DNA of 64,000 nt from Paguma larvata (lineage: Eukaryota; Chordata; Mammalia; Carnivora; Viverridae): assembly GCA_030068075.1 (NCBI GenBank), contig CM057825.1, forward strand, positions 83,405,123-83,469,122. The letters are read 5' to 3'. The notes beneath the pieces were generated by a model. The model was not told the origin of the DNA, did no database searches, and was given only the letters and a program-made list of their open reading frames with translations. This document shows positions 32,571 to 44,217 of the stretch, one piece after another; the first letter of the stretch is position 1, and each line of letters opens with the position of its first letter. Made by a program: the position numbers and the translations under genes.

Positions 32571-34279
32571 GATTTTCAACTGTGTTTCTAGAAAGAAAAA
32601 GTAATTCTGAAAAGAGAAGCAATTGTGGCCATGCACTTTTGCAGCCAATGTAATCCAGATTTTTCACCACCCAGAGACATTTCTCCCTTCAGCATCTTCC
32701 ATGTCATCAGTAAGGGTCAGTGGATGCAATATGGAAAATACAGACATGAATAGAAGCTCTTTTCAAATTACAGCCAGTTTCCCAAAGCAAACTTCTATCA
32801 ACATACCCAGATATATTTAACACATTTGTTTCAGTAAATATGATTTGCTACCAAAAATCACAATGGTGTCTATTTTTTATACTCAGACTTCTACTTGGGC
32901 AAACTTCCAGGAGCAAAGACCTGAGTCAAAGTTAATCCCATCTCACCAACCCTCCTGCCTTCCCTTATATTGTAACTTTTACTTAAGTCGGTCCACGTGT
33001 ATTATGGGTGGAAGATGGATTGAAATTTTTTAAATGGAGACTTCGTCAAGTTTACCATTCATCTAGGAAATACCTATGTTTAATGTAAAGTCACAAGTCA
33101 CAAGTGAACCTTAAAATCAAAACAGCACAAGCCATAACTGTGAGAAGTATAATAACAATTACAGTGGTACACAGCATTCATTACAAACCAGTTGTTTCCT
33201 TCACTTGCTTTCTTTAATTCACTGCTTCATATACCCGTCCATTCACCCATCCAATTTGATGTTCCTGAGCATCTACTGTGAATGAACAGCCCACCCAGGT
33301 GCTCAGTTTCAATTCTGTCATATTAGATGACACTCAAGAAATTATTTTATTTTTAGAACATACTATATAAATGTAAACAAATAGGCAACTCAAAAGTGTC
33401 ACTATAGAGGGAAAGCATAAAAATCCTTTTATCTAATTTAATGAAAAAAAGACCCCAAAAGTCAGGAGAAAAGAAGGAAAACTATTCGGAGTAGGAAAGA
33501 TGTTAATTTCATCTGCATGGGAAGAGAAAATCATGGTTGATGATTTGGGTAAAATCATTTCCTCAGAAATGACTGAAAAACATCCCATATCAACATGTAT
33601 TCTATTTGAAAGAAATAACCGTAGTTGTTAATTTAGTTATATCTCATCTTTACGGGCAAAAGTAAATTTTCCAAAACAGTAGAACCATCTCCCCATCCAA
33701 TATTTACTTTATGTCAAATAGCAGCCAAATGTGACTCAGTAGAATTTTTTTTTTGCTGTACTATTTCCTATGCTCTATCAAATATGACATATCGTGGTAC
33801 AAATGTACTTTACAACTGATAAATTATTCAATCATTAATAGATACTCTACTGAGAAATCATTACATTTCTTGATAGGTTCAATTAACCTGACGTTGTCTT
33901 CAGTGAGTCAGTGTTGGAGGTCTTGGTAACACCAGGTTAAAAATGTATATAATACATTATGAAACTAATGTCTTAGGTAAGCAAAAGTTTTATTTCTTGC
34001 CTTTACTGTGGCATTTAGTCTTCTGGCCTTTCATATTTTCAAATACTTTAGATAAACAGTCTTCTTAATTAAAGAGAAAAAGAAGCTCCAAAGCCCATAA
34101 CACCATGTCCCAGAAAATTAATGCCCAGAAAAATTGACTTGCGTGGTACACTGGGGCCCCGAACATGTCTAGAAAACAAAGAAGGGCAGGAGATCTCGGA
34201 GTATCTTCTAAAATTGTTGACTTATTTTACTCAGTTTACGTGTGGAGAGTTGTTGGCTTTATCTTCCTCTAATTAAAAT
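32571..34279. other. Unique sequence, nothing recognised
   Basis: No repeat or coding signal. A weak L2-like phrase near 33255-33300 is not enough to call. Confidence 0.45.
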
Positions 34280-34550
34280 TCACAAAGCTAATGGCAGCTC
34301 GCCTGCTTCAACACCCCCTATGTATCAAACATTTTACAGGCTACTTCACCTAAGTTAGCTAACTTCCTTTATGAAAGAACCCTACAGCGTGCATGCTATC
34401 TTCATCCCATTTTATAAAAGAGAAAACCTCCAAGAGGTTGAGTGACTCGCACCGGGTCACCCAGCTCGTACGTAGATTTGGGATTTTGAACGGTATGGAG
34501 CTAGGATTTCCAGACCTGTGTTCTGAGGATGTCTTTTCTTCACCATACAC
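34280..34550 (-). mobile_element. MIR SINE remnant, minus strand
   Basis: Antisense MIR: 'TACTTCACCTAAGTTAGCTAAC' near 34342, 'ATCTTCATCCCATTTTATAAAAGAGAAAACC' near 34398, 'GAGGTTGAGTGACTCGCACCGGGTCACCCAGCTCGTACG' near 34434, and 'CCAGACCTGTGTTCTGAGG'. The overlapping 60- and 63-codon frames are MIR-derived. Confidence 0.8.
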
Positions 34551-35039
34551 CTGGCTTATTGCCTCACTTGGTTAGAGCACACTGCCGGAGAAACCAGGAC
34601 TATATGTTAGATACCCATTTGGTCAGTTTGCTTCGCAAAAAAAGAAGAGTTCTGTTCTAGATGTGCTAGCAATGTGTTTCCTTGGTCATTCAGGGAACCA
34701 GGTGAAAAGGCCTGAATAGCCCGAAATAAAATGTTATCACTGACAGCCAAACGCTTCAAGTCGAGTTCATTGTTCTCACAGAGGAGAAGTAAATCTATTG
34801 GTAAAAAATAGCGTGCATTCCTATGAGGGCTGTTTGCTGGGACACGATACTTTTCAAATAAGCTTCTTTTAAGTTTAGTTTGATGAGAAATAGAACTATC
34901 AACTTGCTGGAATCCAAGCAGCAGCAAGTTAATAATTACATGATTAGGTCGCCTCTCTAGGACTCGGAATATGTGAAGTAAATAAATCTGTGACTTCCAC
35001 CAAGTAGATTTTTTCAAGGAGTCACCATCCTATCAAATT
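34551..35039. other. Unique sequence with a 136-codon minus-strand open frame
   Basis: The frame runs on the minus strand over 34607-35017. Its product is leucine-rich, with runs such as 'IINLLLLGF' and 'LPIDLLLLCENNELDLKRLA' that look somewhat protein-like. I cannot assign a family, and see no splice or promoter context. It ends in sequence adjoining the candidate regulatory block that follows. A chance frame is most likely; a diverged pseudogene or exon cannot be excluded from sequence alone. Confidence 0.35.
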
Positions 35040-35500
35040 ATGTAAATAATTCGAAACTTCCCCTTGTGCATCCCTCCCTGCTCTTTGTAAGTCACCCAAC
35101 AATTTGCAAAAATAACCACGGGAAGTGTTTTGGGGTGGGCTTTTGAAGATATTTTTAGTTAAAGTGGTGGAGGTTTAAAATACAAGCATGGGAGTGTCAG
35201 CCATTTAGAGAAATCACCTGCTCGCACAGTTCCGTGGAGAAGTGGAATGTTTTAATGTGTGTCATTCAGCACAACATGTGGACTGCATTAGCTCAGGTTA
35301 AAGCGGGTCACGCCACGTGACACAGCTGAGCCACATATAATCGCAAGCAATACACCTCGCTCGATGCAACATAAATTTAAACAGGAGTAGGTTTTTCTCC
35401 TCAAAAAGAGGCAACAGCTGCTGTAGATAACAAAATGCCCACACTACCCCACACCGAGAGGGCTTTGTGCTTCGACATGGTCTGCATTGTACGTAGGTAG
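35040..35500. promoter_or_regulatory. Candidate regulatory block with clustered E-boxes and an inverted repeat
   Basis: CACGTG lies at 35314-35319, inside the inverted repeat GTCACG-CCA-CGTGAC (35307-35321). CAGCTG lies at 35323-35328 and again at 35415-35420. The run around 35380-35425 is A-rich and followed by CTGTAGATAAC. There is no repeat and no coding frame. Such E-box clusters fit bHLH-bound enhancers; function is inference. Confidence 0.35.
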
Positions 35501-35622
35501 TTCAGCACAACTATACTTAGGGACATCTCTAAATATGAACAAGGGGTGTTTGGGTGCATGGAATACATGCTCTAAGTGGGGCCGACCTCACATATTTTTA
35601 ATAACCCATTTTGTAATTTTCT
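35501..35622. other. Short unique spacer
   Basis: Nothing recognised between the candidate regulatory block and the SINE target site. Confidence 0.4.
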
Positions 35623-35875
35623 CACTAGTGAATAATTTTATTATTTTTTTTTAATGTTTATTCATTTTTGAGAGAGAGACAGAGACAGAGTGTGACCAGG
35701 AGAGGAGCAGCGAGATAGGGAGACACAGAATCTGAAGCCGGCTCCAGGCTCTGAGCTGTCAGCACAGAGCCCACGTGGGGCTCGAACCCACAGACTGTGA
35801 GATCATGACCTGAGCCGAGGTCGAATGCTTAGTAGACTGAGCCACCCAGGCACCCCACACTAATGAATAATTTTA
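35623..35875 (-). mobile_element. SINEC, minus strand, with 18-bp target-site duplication
   Basis: The element occupies 35641-35857, ending in the antisense head GAGCCACCCAGGCACCCC. The direct repeats CACTAGTGAATAATTTTA (35623-35640) and CACTAATGAATAATTTTA (35858-35875) differ at one base. Confidence 0.95.
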
Positions 35876-36624
35876 AAATCTAGTTTTCAAAATTAGAAAG
35901 TAGAGACCATTTGGGCTTAGACAAGCTGGCTTCTAAGCCAATAGGCCAAATATTTAGTATTCTAATTTAGACTACAGATAACACATTCTCGGCAAGTGCG
36001 GGCATTAAGAAGACTCAGAAATAAAGGAAAGAGCATTGAATTACGATAAAACTAAAAGTGGAGAGATGGCATCCCTGAGTGCACCAACAGTTAAGTTCCA
36101 ACAAAAGTCAGTATATATGGTATCACTGGCAAGCCTTACAGTCCTGAGAACAGCGAGCGATTGGTTTTTTTGTCTACTCCTTCCTCCTTGGAATAGAGTG
36201 TAATATTGTAATTTGAATTACCTTGAATTTGGATGCCACTTTTGACGCACAGATTTACCTTCTCTTAAGCCTCCTAAGAACTCTTTGAATAGGAAGAAAA
36301 CAAATCTCTTCCAGAGATGCCCAGCCAGCACTAGTCACTCCCAGCATGACAGCACAGTCCTGCCCAGGCAACACTGCCACGCGTGTCTGTCCAGCTATAA
36401 TTAATCGTGTGCCGTTTACAAATCTATTTGAAGCACAGAAGTCACAACGGAACATACAGACATTTTTGCAACCTCTCTTGTATTCATCAATAAATATGAC
36501 TGTTTCACTGAACCGACCTTTGAACAGTATAAAAACAAGGTACGTATCTCACAAAAGAGGTGAAATTTAAGCTTCAGAAACAATTTTTGGGCTAAAGCAA
36601 GTGTAATATTGTGAGCAGGTCTTA
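35876..36624. other. Unique sequence, nothing recognised
   Basis: No repeat or coding signal. Overlapping frames on opposite strands near 36255-36634 argue against coding. Confidence 0.45.
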
Positions 36625-36800
36625 AAAATAACATTTATTGACTGCTTAGTACATGCTAAATGTATTACCTTACTACAACCAAGTTAATCCACATAAGAAA
36701 ATTATAATAGCAATAAGAAAAGCACGTATAAGCTAAGAAATCCACCCCAATTTATCCAGGATGTGGCCGAACAAGAATTCAAACCCAGATCTTGTTGGTA
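36625..36800 (-). mobile_element. MIR SINE remnant, minus strand
   Basis: Antisense MIR: 'AACATTTATTGACTGCTTAGTACATGCTAAATG' at 36630-36662, then 'AAGTTAATCCACATAAGAAAATTAT', then 'TGGCCGAACAAGAATTCAAACCCAGATCTTG' at about 36763-36793. Confidence 0.72.
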
Positions 36801-37129
36801 ACAAAACCACATCTCCCAATCAAACACCCGTTCTTTCAATGCCCTCTCCTAACCTCACCCACAATGAGACCTCTCTCTCTCCATGCTCAGGCTAAATATA
36901 TTTTCCTTGGAACTCGCATTTGGTCTTCAAGTTCCTTAAAGTGAACATATCACATTTCAACATTTTCGAAACCAAAACTTCTTACGGCCAAGAACTTTAT
37001 AAATTATTGCTTTCTACCCTTCACATACCTACCTGTACGTTTGGCACAAAATAGGCACATAACATTTGCTGCATTTCAATGTGTCCTTATCTGTGTCTAC
37101 TTAACTGTCCCTACTCAGATCTGACAATA
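36801..37129 (+). mobile_element. Possible LINE-2 fragment
   Basis: 'CTTTGGCACAAAATAGGCACATAACATTTGCTG'-like text at about 37037-37070 and 'AAGTTCCTTAAAGTGA' near 36929 weakly match the L2 tail. Most of the stretch cannot be assigned. Confidence 0.35.
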
Positions 37130-37300
37130 TCAGAGAGGCAGTTGAGTTTGGGAAATTGGACTAGATTTACAGATGCTCCAGCTGTGCCTCGCATTGGTTG
37201 TGTGACATTGAGTAATTCATAATCTCATTCCTCTGAACTTTGCTTTCCTCATCTGTAAAATTAGGATATACAAAATCTATCTCACAAAGGTGAAACACTT
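37130..37300 (+). mobile_element. MIR SINE remnant
   Basis: 'TTGGTTGTGTGACATTGAGTAATTCATAATCTCATTCCTCTGAACTTTGCTTTCCTCATCTGTAAAATTAGGATATAC' at 37195-37271 is the MIR core, in order, with a diverged 'CTATCTCACAAAGG' block after it. Confidence 0.82.
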
Positions 37301-37429
37301 ATCACGTCTTTCTTTCGATCTTTCTGTGTGCTATACAAAAGGAAGGAAATTTTCCCTTACAAACTCCTATGTATCTGCTGCTACAGATATTAGCAAAATT
37401 TTCCGGACTTAGGTATCAGTCATTGAGAT

Positions 37430-37560
37430 TCCCAAGGTGCCTCTTTTGTGCAGGCATTTGTCTGGAGGATGGTTATATAACAGCGAGCCAAAACAAATTC
37501 TGTCTCTGGTCTCACGGTAGTCATGATCTAATGGAAGGCCACATGTTCCATCTGAATAGC
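37430..37560 (-). mobile_element. LINE-2 fragment, minus strand
   Basis: Antisense L2: 'TTGTGCAGGCATTTGTCTGGAGGATGGTTATATAACAGCGAGCC' followed by 'AAATTCTGTCTCTGGTCTCACGG' and 'ATCTAATGGAAGGCC', the same order as other antisense L2 copies here. Overlapping frames of 67 and 61 codons are not genes. Confidence 0.6.
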
Positions 37561-37599
37561 ATTCTCTTTTAACACTTGCATTATTAAAATACATCTACA

Positions 37600-40500
37600 G
37601 CTTCAATTTTTATTAAGGGAACCTTCAAGAGTCAATTTAATACCCAACAGATCTGTGATCCTAATAATTGAAGCTTCTTACAAAGTAACAAGAGTAAAAA
37701 TTATACATGACACCGGAAGTTCAGTTGCCCACACATTTCTGAAATATTACTAGGCATGAGTAGAGCACTTGGGAATTCCAGGGGCTGTCAGAGAATCATA
37801 GAAATTTTTCAGTGTGAATACTTTGTGCTCAAAACACTCCCAGAATAGGTACAGTACACCAACACCGGTTCTGCTTTAACGAGATGGACAACCAGACTAC
37901 CGTAGACAACATCGCGTTGGTCATCTCCACTATATTGTTTAAGGTAACATGAAAATAAAGAGAATCAGTCTAACACATGAGATCTTACATTATAGTAAAT
38001 ATTATGGCATACTGCGTTCTCAGTAGAAAAAATTCTGCATCATTATCTGTAGAATTCATCGTGCTAAACATGACATATAAACCAATAAGTCTCTTAAACC
38101 TGGAATTATCTTAGAAATGCGCACACGCTAACATACATCTTCATTTTGTAGAATTACACTTCTGTTTACTTTTATTTCTCATAAAAGAGATGTGATGTGT
38201 TTAACAATAATAATTCCACGACAATCAGTTAAAAAGGAGATGAGAAGAATGGATTTTTCATAAGAAAGGAAGGAGTTACTGGCAACAGATTTCAACAAAT
38301 TCCCTGGCTGGCTACAGACGTATCATGCTGGGCAGCAGAGTAGGTAAACCTTCCATGGCAAACTTTCAAGGACCCGTCATAAATGGCTGTGCTCCCTCTG
38401 TCCTCCCTCTTCTTTTAAAATGCCGGTCGTGTAGGGATGAGGCACATGTTCCTTCTGCCAGTGCCTGCTCAAGCAGACAGTTTACTAATTTGTAGCTCGG
38501 TAAACCTTTCACTGCACTGAGCACCTTGAGGTTAGCACATCTCTAATCATTATTTGATAACAGAAATCTGCAAGCATCACATCCCTGGTAACAAGAACAT
38601 TGTATCTTAGCAACCAGCCTTGATATTCAAACAATTTCATTAAAGCGTAGCACCTCTTAGCAGGTGGGTGAGTGCGGGTGTTGATAAACATTTATAACAT
38701 GATCAGCCATTGTGTTTGCCAACACTATAATCAGCATGACAAATTTATGAATTTGTTTACAAGCTCCTGGATAGCCAATCCATGTAGGTAAGCTACATTT
38801 CAGACTGGTTAGGGGATCCGGAGAGCAGATCTTTATTTGAAATGGAGAGTTTCTTTAGAAACCTATCAACTGAAGAGACTGCCATGTTCCTTTCACTACA
38901 GAGACATCATTATATTTCCATTGTGGTTTAATCTTCAAACGGTAGGTGTTGAATTTAAATGCTCCAGGAGCAAGGTCTGAGTGGGAACCTCAGCTACATG
39001 GAGACCCAGAAGAATCATGTGATGAAGAAAGTACGGTTTGAATTTTTTTCTTCTCCCGATGGACAGAGCTAGCTGATACATCTTTTGTGCCCAAGGATCT
39101 ATTACATGAATAGCTAAAAGAAAACAAATATGGTACAACTCCCCTTTTTAAAAAGAAGTGACTTTTTCAGTGAATAATTTACGACAAGTTTTTTCACATA
39201 TTGTAAACGCACGTACATAGACGTTCATTTAAGGGACTCCTGATATGGTGACATCATGGTGTCACCATCATGGATTGGTTCAAACACAAACAGCCTTCTC
39301 TTGGTTTTTACTTCAATCTAATATCTCCCTACAGGATCTAGATTTGCACAAAAGTTTATATTCCATTTTAGAGAGATTTTAAATCTTTCCTAATGAATGA
39401 TCAGGAAACTATATACGCATATTTTTTTTAATCTCCACCAACCCCATGATCTTTAAAATTGAAACATCTTGTCATTTGGAAGGTACTACCAGAGTACATC
39501 TCTTTCTTGATTATATAACACCGTTCCCAATAGGACTATAAGATCTCAAACCTGTGACCGTTCAAGTGTGACCAAGTATAAAGGTTCACTAAGGCATGCA
39601 CTGGCAAATAGGTAGGAGAAAAACAAGGACTTTTCTGCTTTCTGAAGTTTGAACCTTGAACCTGCAGCACACAGTTACAACAGGGCCCCTAGGCTCCTCA
39701 TCCCTGAACAAGCTATTAATCTACCTGAAATAGGTGAACTCCAGTGAAGCATTATCAAATAGGTAACAAGCTCCCTTTCAAATTAAAACCAGCCATGATG
39801 AAAAACAAGTTTGTTGACCTAGCTTGTTCACCATGAACCATGACACGTCAGTTAATAACTACCACCTGGGTAACTCCAAGCTTCAACAACCAGCATTACG
39901 AGGTTCAAAAGATTTGGAGACAAGAGTATATATTCCAGCCTGCAAGACCGACAACTCGACGTTCAAATGTTGTTGGTAAAAAAAATCATGAGGAAGAAAG
40001 AAAGAACCAAAAATGTCAAAAGTTGTAGTCAAAAAGGATCATGATGTGGGGATTACTGTAAAGCAAAGATGACAAAAGTCCTCTGAATTGGTGTGTGTGA
40101 TACCAGCTGGGGTGGGGAACAGTGTGGGGGAAGTAGTCGGGGGACAATAAGGCAGCGTTTGCCACATGCGTTAGCTACACTGTTATACTTAATAATTTAA
40201 CAATTATTTCTAATTTCCTGACGCTTTCCAATACCCATTTCTTGAATTTCGATCGTGCGTATGGAAATTATTCTGGGTCTGAGCGAGGAAAGTAAATCAG
40301 CATCCTAGGTGGGATGGGAAAAGTGCACAGTGACAGAGACGCATTCACATTCTGGCGTAATCTTTAAGCCTCTTGATACAACTACTTGCAACTTGCCAAT
40401 TCTTTATCAGCTCTTTACATTTCTAATCTAACATGTCTTAAAAACCTTGTCACTTCTCATGAGAATTTCCTATGTGAAATTCAGGGCAAGAACCATTGTG

Positions 40501-42284
40501 TTTGTGATTTTGGTTACGTGTAACTGAGTGTGGGTACGAAGGAGTATGGGTGCGTGTGAGAGCATGTGGTTTGTTTTTTCCACTTACTGAAGTCACCAGA
40601 TAATTCTACATATTTTTATGAGAGTGCTATCAAAATCCACGGGCTCAGTTTGATGGACTACTTCCTGCATGGTAGATCTGTAGTCATTAAAATGCTGGAT
40701 TTCTAAAAATATATCATTGAACATAACTTCGTAATGCAACTGTCCCAGAAGCAGGTTTCTGAAGTAAGAAAGGCCTTCTTTTACAGTATTTTGCATTCAG
40801 AACAGTGTTGTACGTTACAGATCATCTTTCAGTTAAACCAAAACTATAAGTAAATCAACATCTCATTGCCAATAATACCAGCTAGTAAAAGATCCCTTCA
40901 AGCTGCCTCTCCTCGTCTGTGGTTGATGGTTTAAAAAAGGTATATTGCCCACCTGAGAGACTCTCTTCTGAGAGGCAGTTCCCTATCGCCCTGGGCACAA
41001 ACGTCCAGGAAAAACAAGTTTTATGTAAGCAATAGAAGGTGGTATATACTCCCCATATAGAATTCACCTAATAGGATTTCAAACACAATTTTTACTCTCG
41101 CTATTCAGACATAAAGTTGCTAAAATAGTTTAGACTAAATGGTAGCCTATATCATTGGCCATATTAAAGTCGAGAAAGGTCTGTGAAAGAAAACAGGTGA
41201 GAACTATTTTACTAATGAATTCAGACACTGGCGTAAACCAGGGCTGCTGAGGTCTCGCAAAAGGAACACCTTCCCTAAGAAACCACTGAGGACCTTGCTG
41301 TTAGCATGTTGTAAGAACTGAAAATTCCACAGAGTTCACGGTGCTTGATATTTGTGTAGTTCTTTTCATCTGAAGGTACCAAGGCGCGGGATAAATATTA
41401 ACTCACAGATTTTGTCAGTTTGGGTAGCACTTGGAGTTTGTAAACTCAGGCTTGAAGTCAGAATTACTCCCTCATTCCATTTTACTTCGTTCCAGGACAA
41501 AAATAAGTTTTATTTCCATACAAAGTTTGAGTATGAAGACAAAGATAAAACACACCCATGAAGCTCAAATTTCTAGCCCCCCATTTCTCACTCAGAATCC
41601 ATTTACTGTTTTAGACTGAAAACAAATAGTGTCAGAAATAAGTGAAGGAGATTAAGAGGCACCAACTTCCAGGTAGAAAAGAAGTAAGTCACAGGGATGA
41701 AAAGTACAGAGGAGCGAATACAGACAACAAAGTTCACAACCACATACCTGAAGTAACAGCCCAGGCGACGTCGGTCGGTAGGTCAACCTTGTAAACAGGA
41801 TGAATGACCATGCAACTAACGTTCCCACCGCAACCTGCCGCCGGTCATAGCAAGCACCTGGATCTTGCTAAATAACGTCCCTGAAATGAAATCCTTAAGA
41901 GGTTTCCCAGGGACACAGCAGGTAGGCTTCATCATGATGATTATCTGTAGTGTAACCCAAAAATGTTTTTTTGAATTTACAGAGTAAAATTCCCAAATGC
42001 CATAATGACCTTCGAAGTGTAAATAGGTTGGTAGGAGTATAGATTATTAGAGCTTAGGTTATGAATTACATGTTATAATTATTTCCATGATGCACTATAG
42101 AATCCTTCAGATTTTCAGAGAGTTTATGGGCAGGAAATACATATGAAATAATATTGTGCAACTTCTCTCTTAGAAGTTTCTCGATCATCAGTAAGCTAAC
42201 CCTCCATCAGGACTCAGACCTCATTGCTCTAGAGTCACGGTTGTAATTAAACAAGCAGATAACTCGCTCCCTAATAAAGATTAG
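37600..42284. other. Second repeat-poor unique interval
   Basis: About 4.7 kb with no confident interspersed repeat. A possible diverged SINE-like piece lies near 41345-41460 ('GATATTTGTGTAGTTCTTTTCATCTGAAGG', then 'GATAAATATTAACTCA'). A perfect 9-bp-arm inverted repeat lies at 39245-39268. The open frames are all below 70 codons and on both strands. No gene is supported. Confidence 0.5.
39245..39268. repeat. Perfect short inverted repeat
   Basis: Arms ATGGTGACA (39245-39253) and TGTCACCAT (39260-39268) flank a six-base centre. It could form a small hairpin or be a dyad protein site. A single dyad like this can occur by chance in 64 kb. Confidence 0.7.
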
Positions 42285-42436
42285 GCAGCCTGTGGGCCAG
42301 CTGCACTGACATCATCTGGGTGCTTGTTAGAAATGCAGGATCTCAGACCCCAATCCAGACCTACTGAGCTACTGCCCGCATTTTAATGAGATCCTAAATG
42401 ATTCTTACGAACACTCGAATTTGAGAAACACTGAGC
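42285..42436 (+). mobile_element. MER5A-like DNA transposon remnant (hAT-Charlie type)
   Basis: 'TGACATCATCTGGGTGCTTGTTAGAAATGCAGGATCTCAGACCCCAATCCAGACCTACTGAGC' at 42308-42370 and 'CGAATTTGAGAAACACTGAG' at 42416-42435 match the MER5A core and terminal inverted repeat region as I know them. The left terminus is missing or diverged. It is non-autonomous and never encoded a protein. Confidence 0.8.
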
Positions 42437-42640
42437 TAACAAATAAATAAATATAAAGTACAGAATGTCTTTCAGAATTCTAAGCACTATTATAGGAGCT
42501 TAAATACATTTTCTCAATTAACCCACACAAAAAACTCTTAAAGTAAGTATAAAGACCACAGTTTTATAGAGACAGGCAAAAACCTAGCTTCACTTATATG
42601 AGATGCTCAAAATGGTATTACGAGTGGCCTTTGGTTATCT
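42437..42640 (-). mobile_element. MIR SINE remnant, minus strand
   Basis: Antisense MIR: 'TCTAAGCACTATTATAGGAGCTTAAATACATTTTCTCAATTAACCCACAC' at about 42479-42528, then 'AAAGACCACAGTTTTATAGAGACAGGCAAAAACC'. It is diverged and begins after an AAAT-rich run. Confidence 0.6.
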
Positions 42641-43069
42641 TTCTGACACTAATGGGCACACAAAGGTTCTTTAGGAAAACTCTGTGGACAGCCATGGTGA
42701 CCTTGGTCTGTGTCATTCCTCACTGAAAACCTTCCATTTTGGGGGGTGGGGGATACAATTGACAGAGAAACCAAGCCAGATACTCATCTCAGAATTGTGG
42801 AGAAGGATACTTTTGGAAAAACTGCAGGCTCCACAAAGAGCAGATGAATTTCCCATCTCAGCTTTCCCTTCCTCACAAGGTGTGCCTTACCTTGAAATTT
42901 GAGACCACCGACCTACTCTGTTTTTAAAAATTCTTTGCATTACTAAGCATACTGAATAACTAGAAAGTGGAAAATTTTTTTGTCTTTTATTCCTGGTAAT
43001 GGCCCAAGATTAAAATAATTTCAGAAATAAAAGTAAAACCTTATGACTCCAGCACAATAGAGAGACAGA
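42641..43069. other. Unique sequence, nothing recognised
   Basis: No repeat or coding signal between the MIR and the GGAA microsatellite. Confidence 0.45.
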
Positions 43070-43166
43070 GGAAGGAAGGAAGGAAGGAAGGAAGGAAGGA
43101 AGGAAGGAAGGAAGGAAGGAAGGAAGGAAGGAAGGGAGGGAGGGAGGGAGGGAGGGAGGGAGGGGG
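43070..43166 (+). repeat. Compound (GGAA)n/(GGGA)n microsatellite
   Basis: About sixteen pure GGAA units (43070-43133) pass directly into about seven GGGA units and a short G-run (to about 43166). GGAA is the core of ETS-family binding sites, and long GGAA arrays can act as binding platforms. Its length is likely variable between individuals. Confidence 0.95.
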
Positions 43167-43261
43167 GAAAAGGAAAATTCCAAATCAGATTATCTTTAAA
43201 AATTTAAAGCCATCACCTTTAACAATGAATGAATAAAAGGAAAAAAAAGTGCTCCAAATGT

Positions 43262-43433
43262 GGGGCGTCTGGGTGGCTCAGCCTGTTAAGTGTCCGACTT
43301 TGGCTCAGGTCATTATCTCACTGTACATGAGTTCAAGACCCGCATTGGGTTCTGTACCCATAGTGTAGAGCCTGCTTGGGATTCTTTCTCTCTCCCTCTC
43401 TTTCTCTCAAAATAAATAAATAAACTTAAAAAA
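43262..43433 (+). mobile_element. SINEC, short older variant, plus strand
   Basis: Head GGGGCGTCTGGGTGGCTCAG, diverged B box (GAGTTCAAGACCC), then a shortened body: after 'GAGCCTGCTTGGGATTC' the CT tract leads straight to CTCTCAAAATAAATAAATAAAC. The usual TCTGCCCCTCCCCTGCTC segment is absent. No convincing target-site duplication was found, so it is probably an old copy or an older subfamily. Confidence 0.85.
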
Positions 43434-43436
43434 AAA

Positions 43437-44215
43437 GTCTTTTTCTTATTTTGCTCCTTTGTTTTGTTTCTTAAATTCCACATATGAGTGAAATTATATG
43501 GTATTTGTCTTTCTCTGACTTATTTCACTTAGCATAATACCCTCTAGATCTGTTCATGTTGTTGCAAATAGCAAGCTTTCATTATTTTTTGTGGATGAAA
43601 AATATCCCATTTTATGTATGTACCACTTCTTCTTTATCCATTCATCTATCAATGGACACTTGAGCTGCTTCCATAGTTGGGCTATTGTAAATAATGCGGC
43701 TATAAACATTAGGGTGCATGTACCCCTTTGAATTAACGTTTTTGTATTTTGGGGGTAAATTCCCAGTAGTGTAATTCCTGGATTGTTGGGCAGTTTATTT
43801 TTAACTTTCTGAGGAAACTCCATACTGTTTTCCACAGTAGCTGCACCAATCTGCATTCCCACCAACAGTGCACAAGGGTTCCTTTTTCTCCACATTCTCA
43901 CCAACACTTGCTGTTTCTTGTGTTTTTGATTTTAGCCATTCTGATAAGTGAGAGACGATAGCTCATGGAAGTTTTGATTTGTATTTCCCTGATAATGAGT
44001 AACACTGAGCATCTTTTTGTATGTCTGTTGGCCATCTGTGTGACTTCTTTGGAGAAATTCCTGTTCAAGTCTTCTGCCCATTTTTTAATTGGACTATTTG
44101 TTTTTGGGATACTGAGTTGTATCAGTTCTTTATTATATTTTGGATACTAACCATTTACTGGATATGTCATTTGCAAATATCCTCTCCCTTTCATTGGGTT
44201 GTCTTTTCTGGTGAT
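43437..44215 (-). mobile_element. L1 ORF2 C-terminal part, minus strand
   Basis: Antisense L1 landmarks are in order: 'AATTCCACATATGAGTGAAATTATATGGTATTTG' near 43475, 'TATTTCACTTAGCATAATACCCTC' near 43521, 'TCTTTATCCATTCATCTATCAATGGACAC' near 43631, 'TTCCACAGTAGCTGCACCAATCTGCATTCCCACCAACAGTGCAC' near 43830. A 117-codon minus frame (43554-43907) is its ORF2 relic. Most of the 3' UTR is missing on the left and the 5' part on the right. Confidence 0.88.
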
Positions 44216-44217
44216 TT

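Noticed and set aside
41345..41460. Diverged SINE (MIR-related) fragment
   Set aside because: Two phrases fit loosely but the blocks between do not; not called.
43554..43907. 117-codon minus frame as a gene
   Set aside because: It is the ORF2 relic of an antisense L1.
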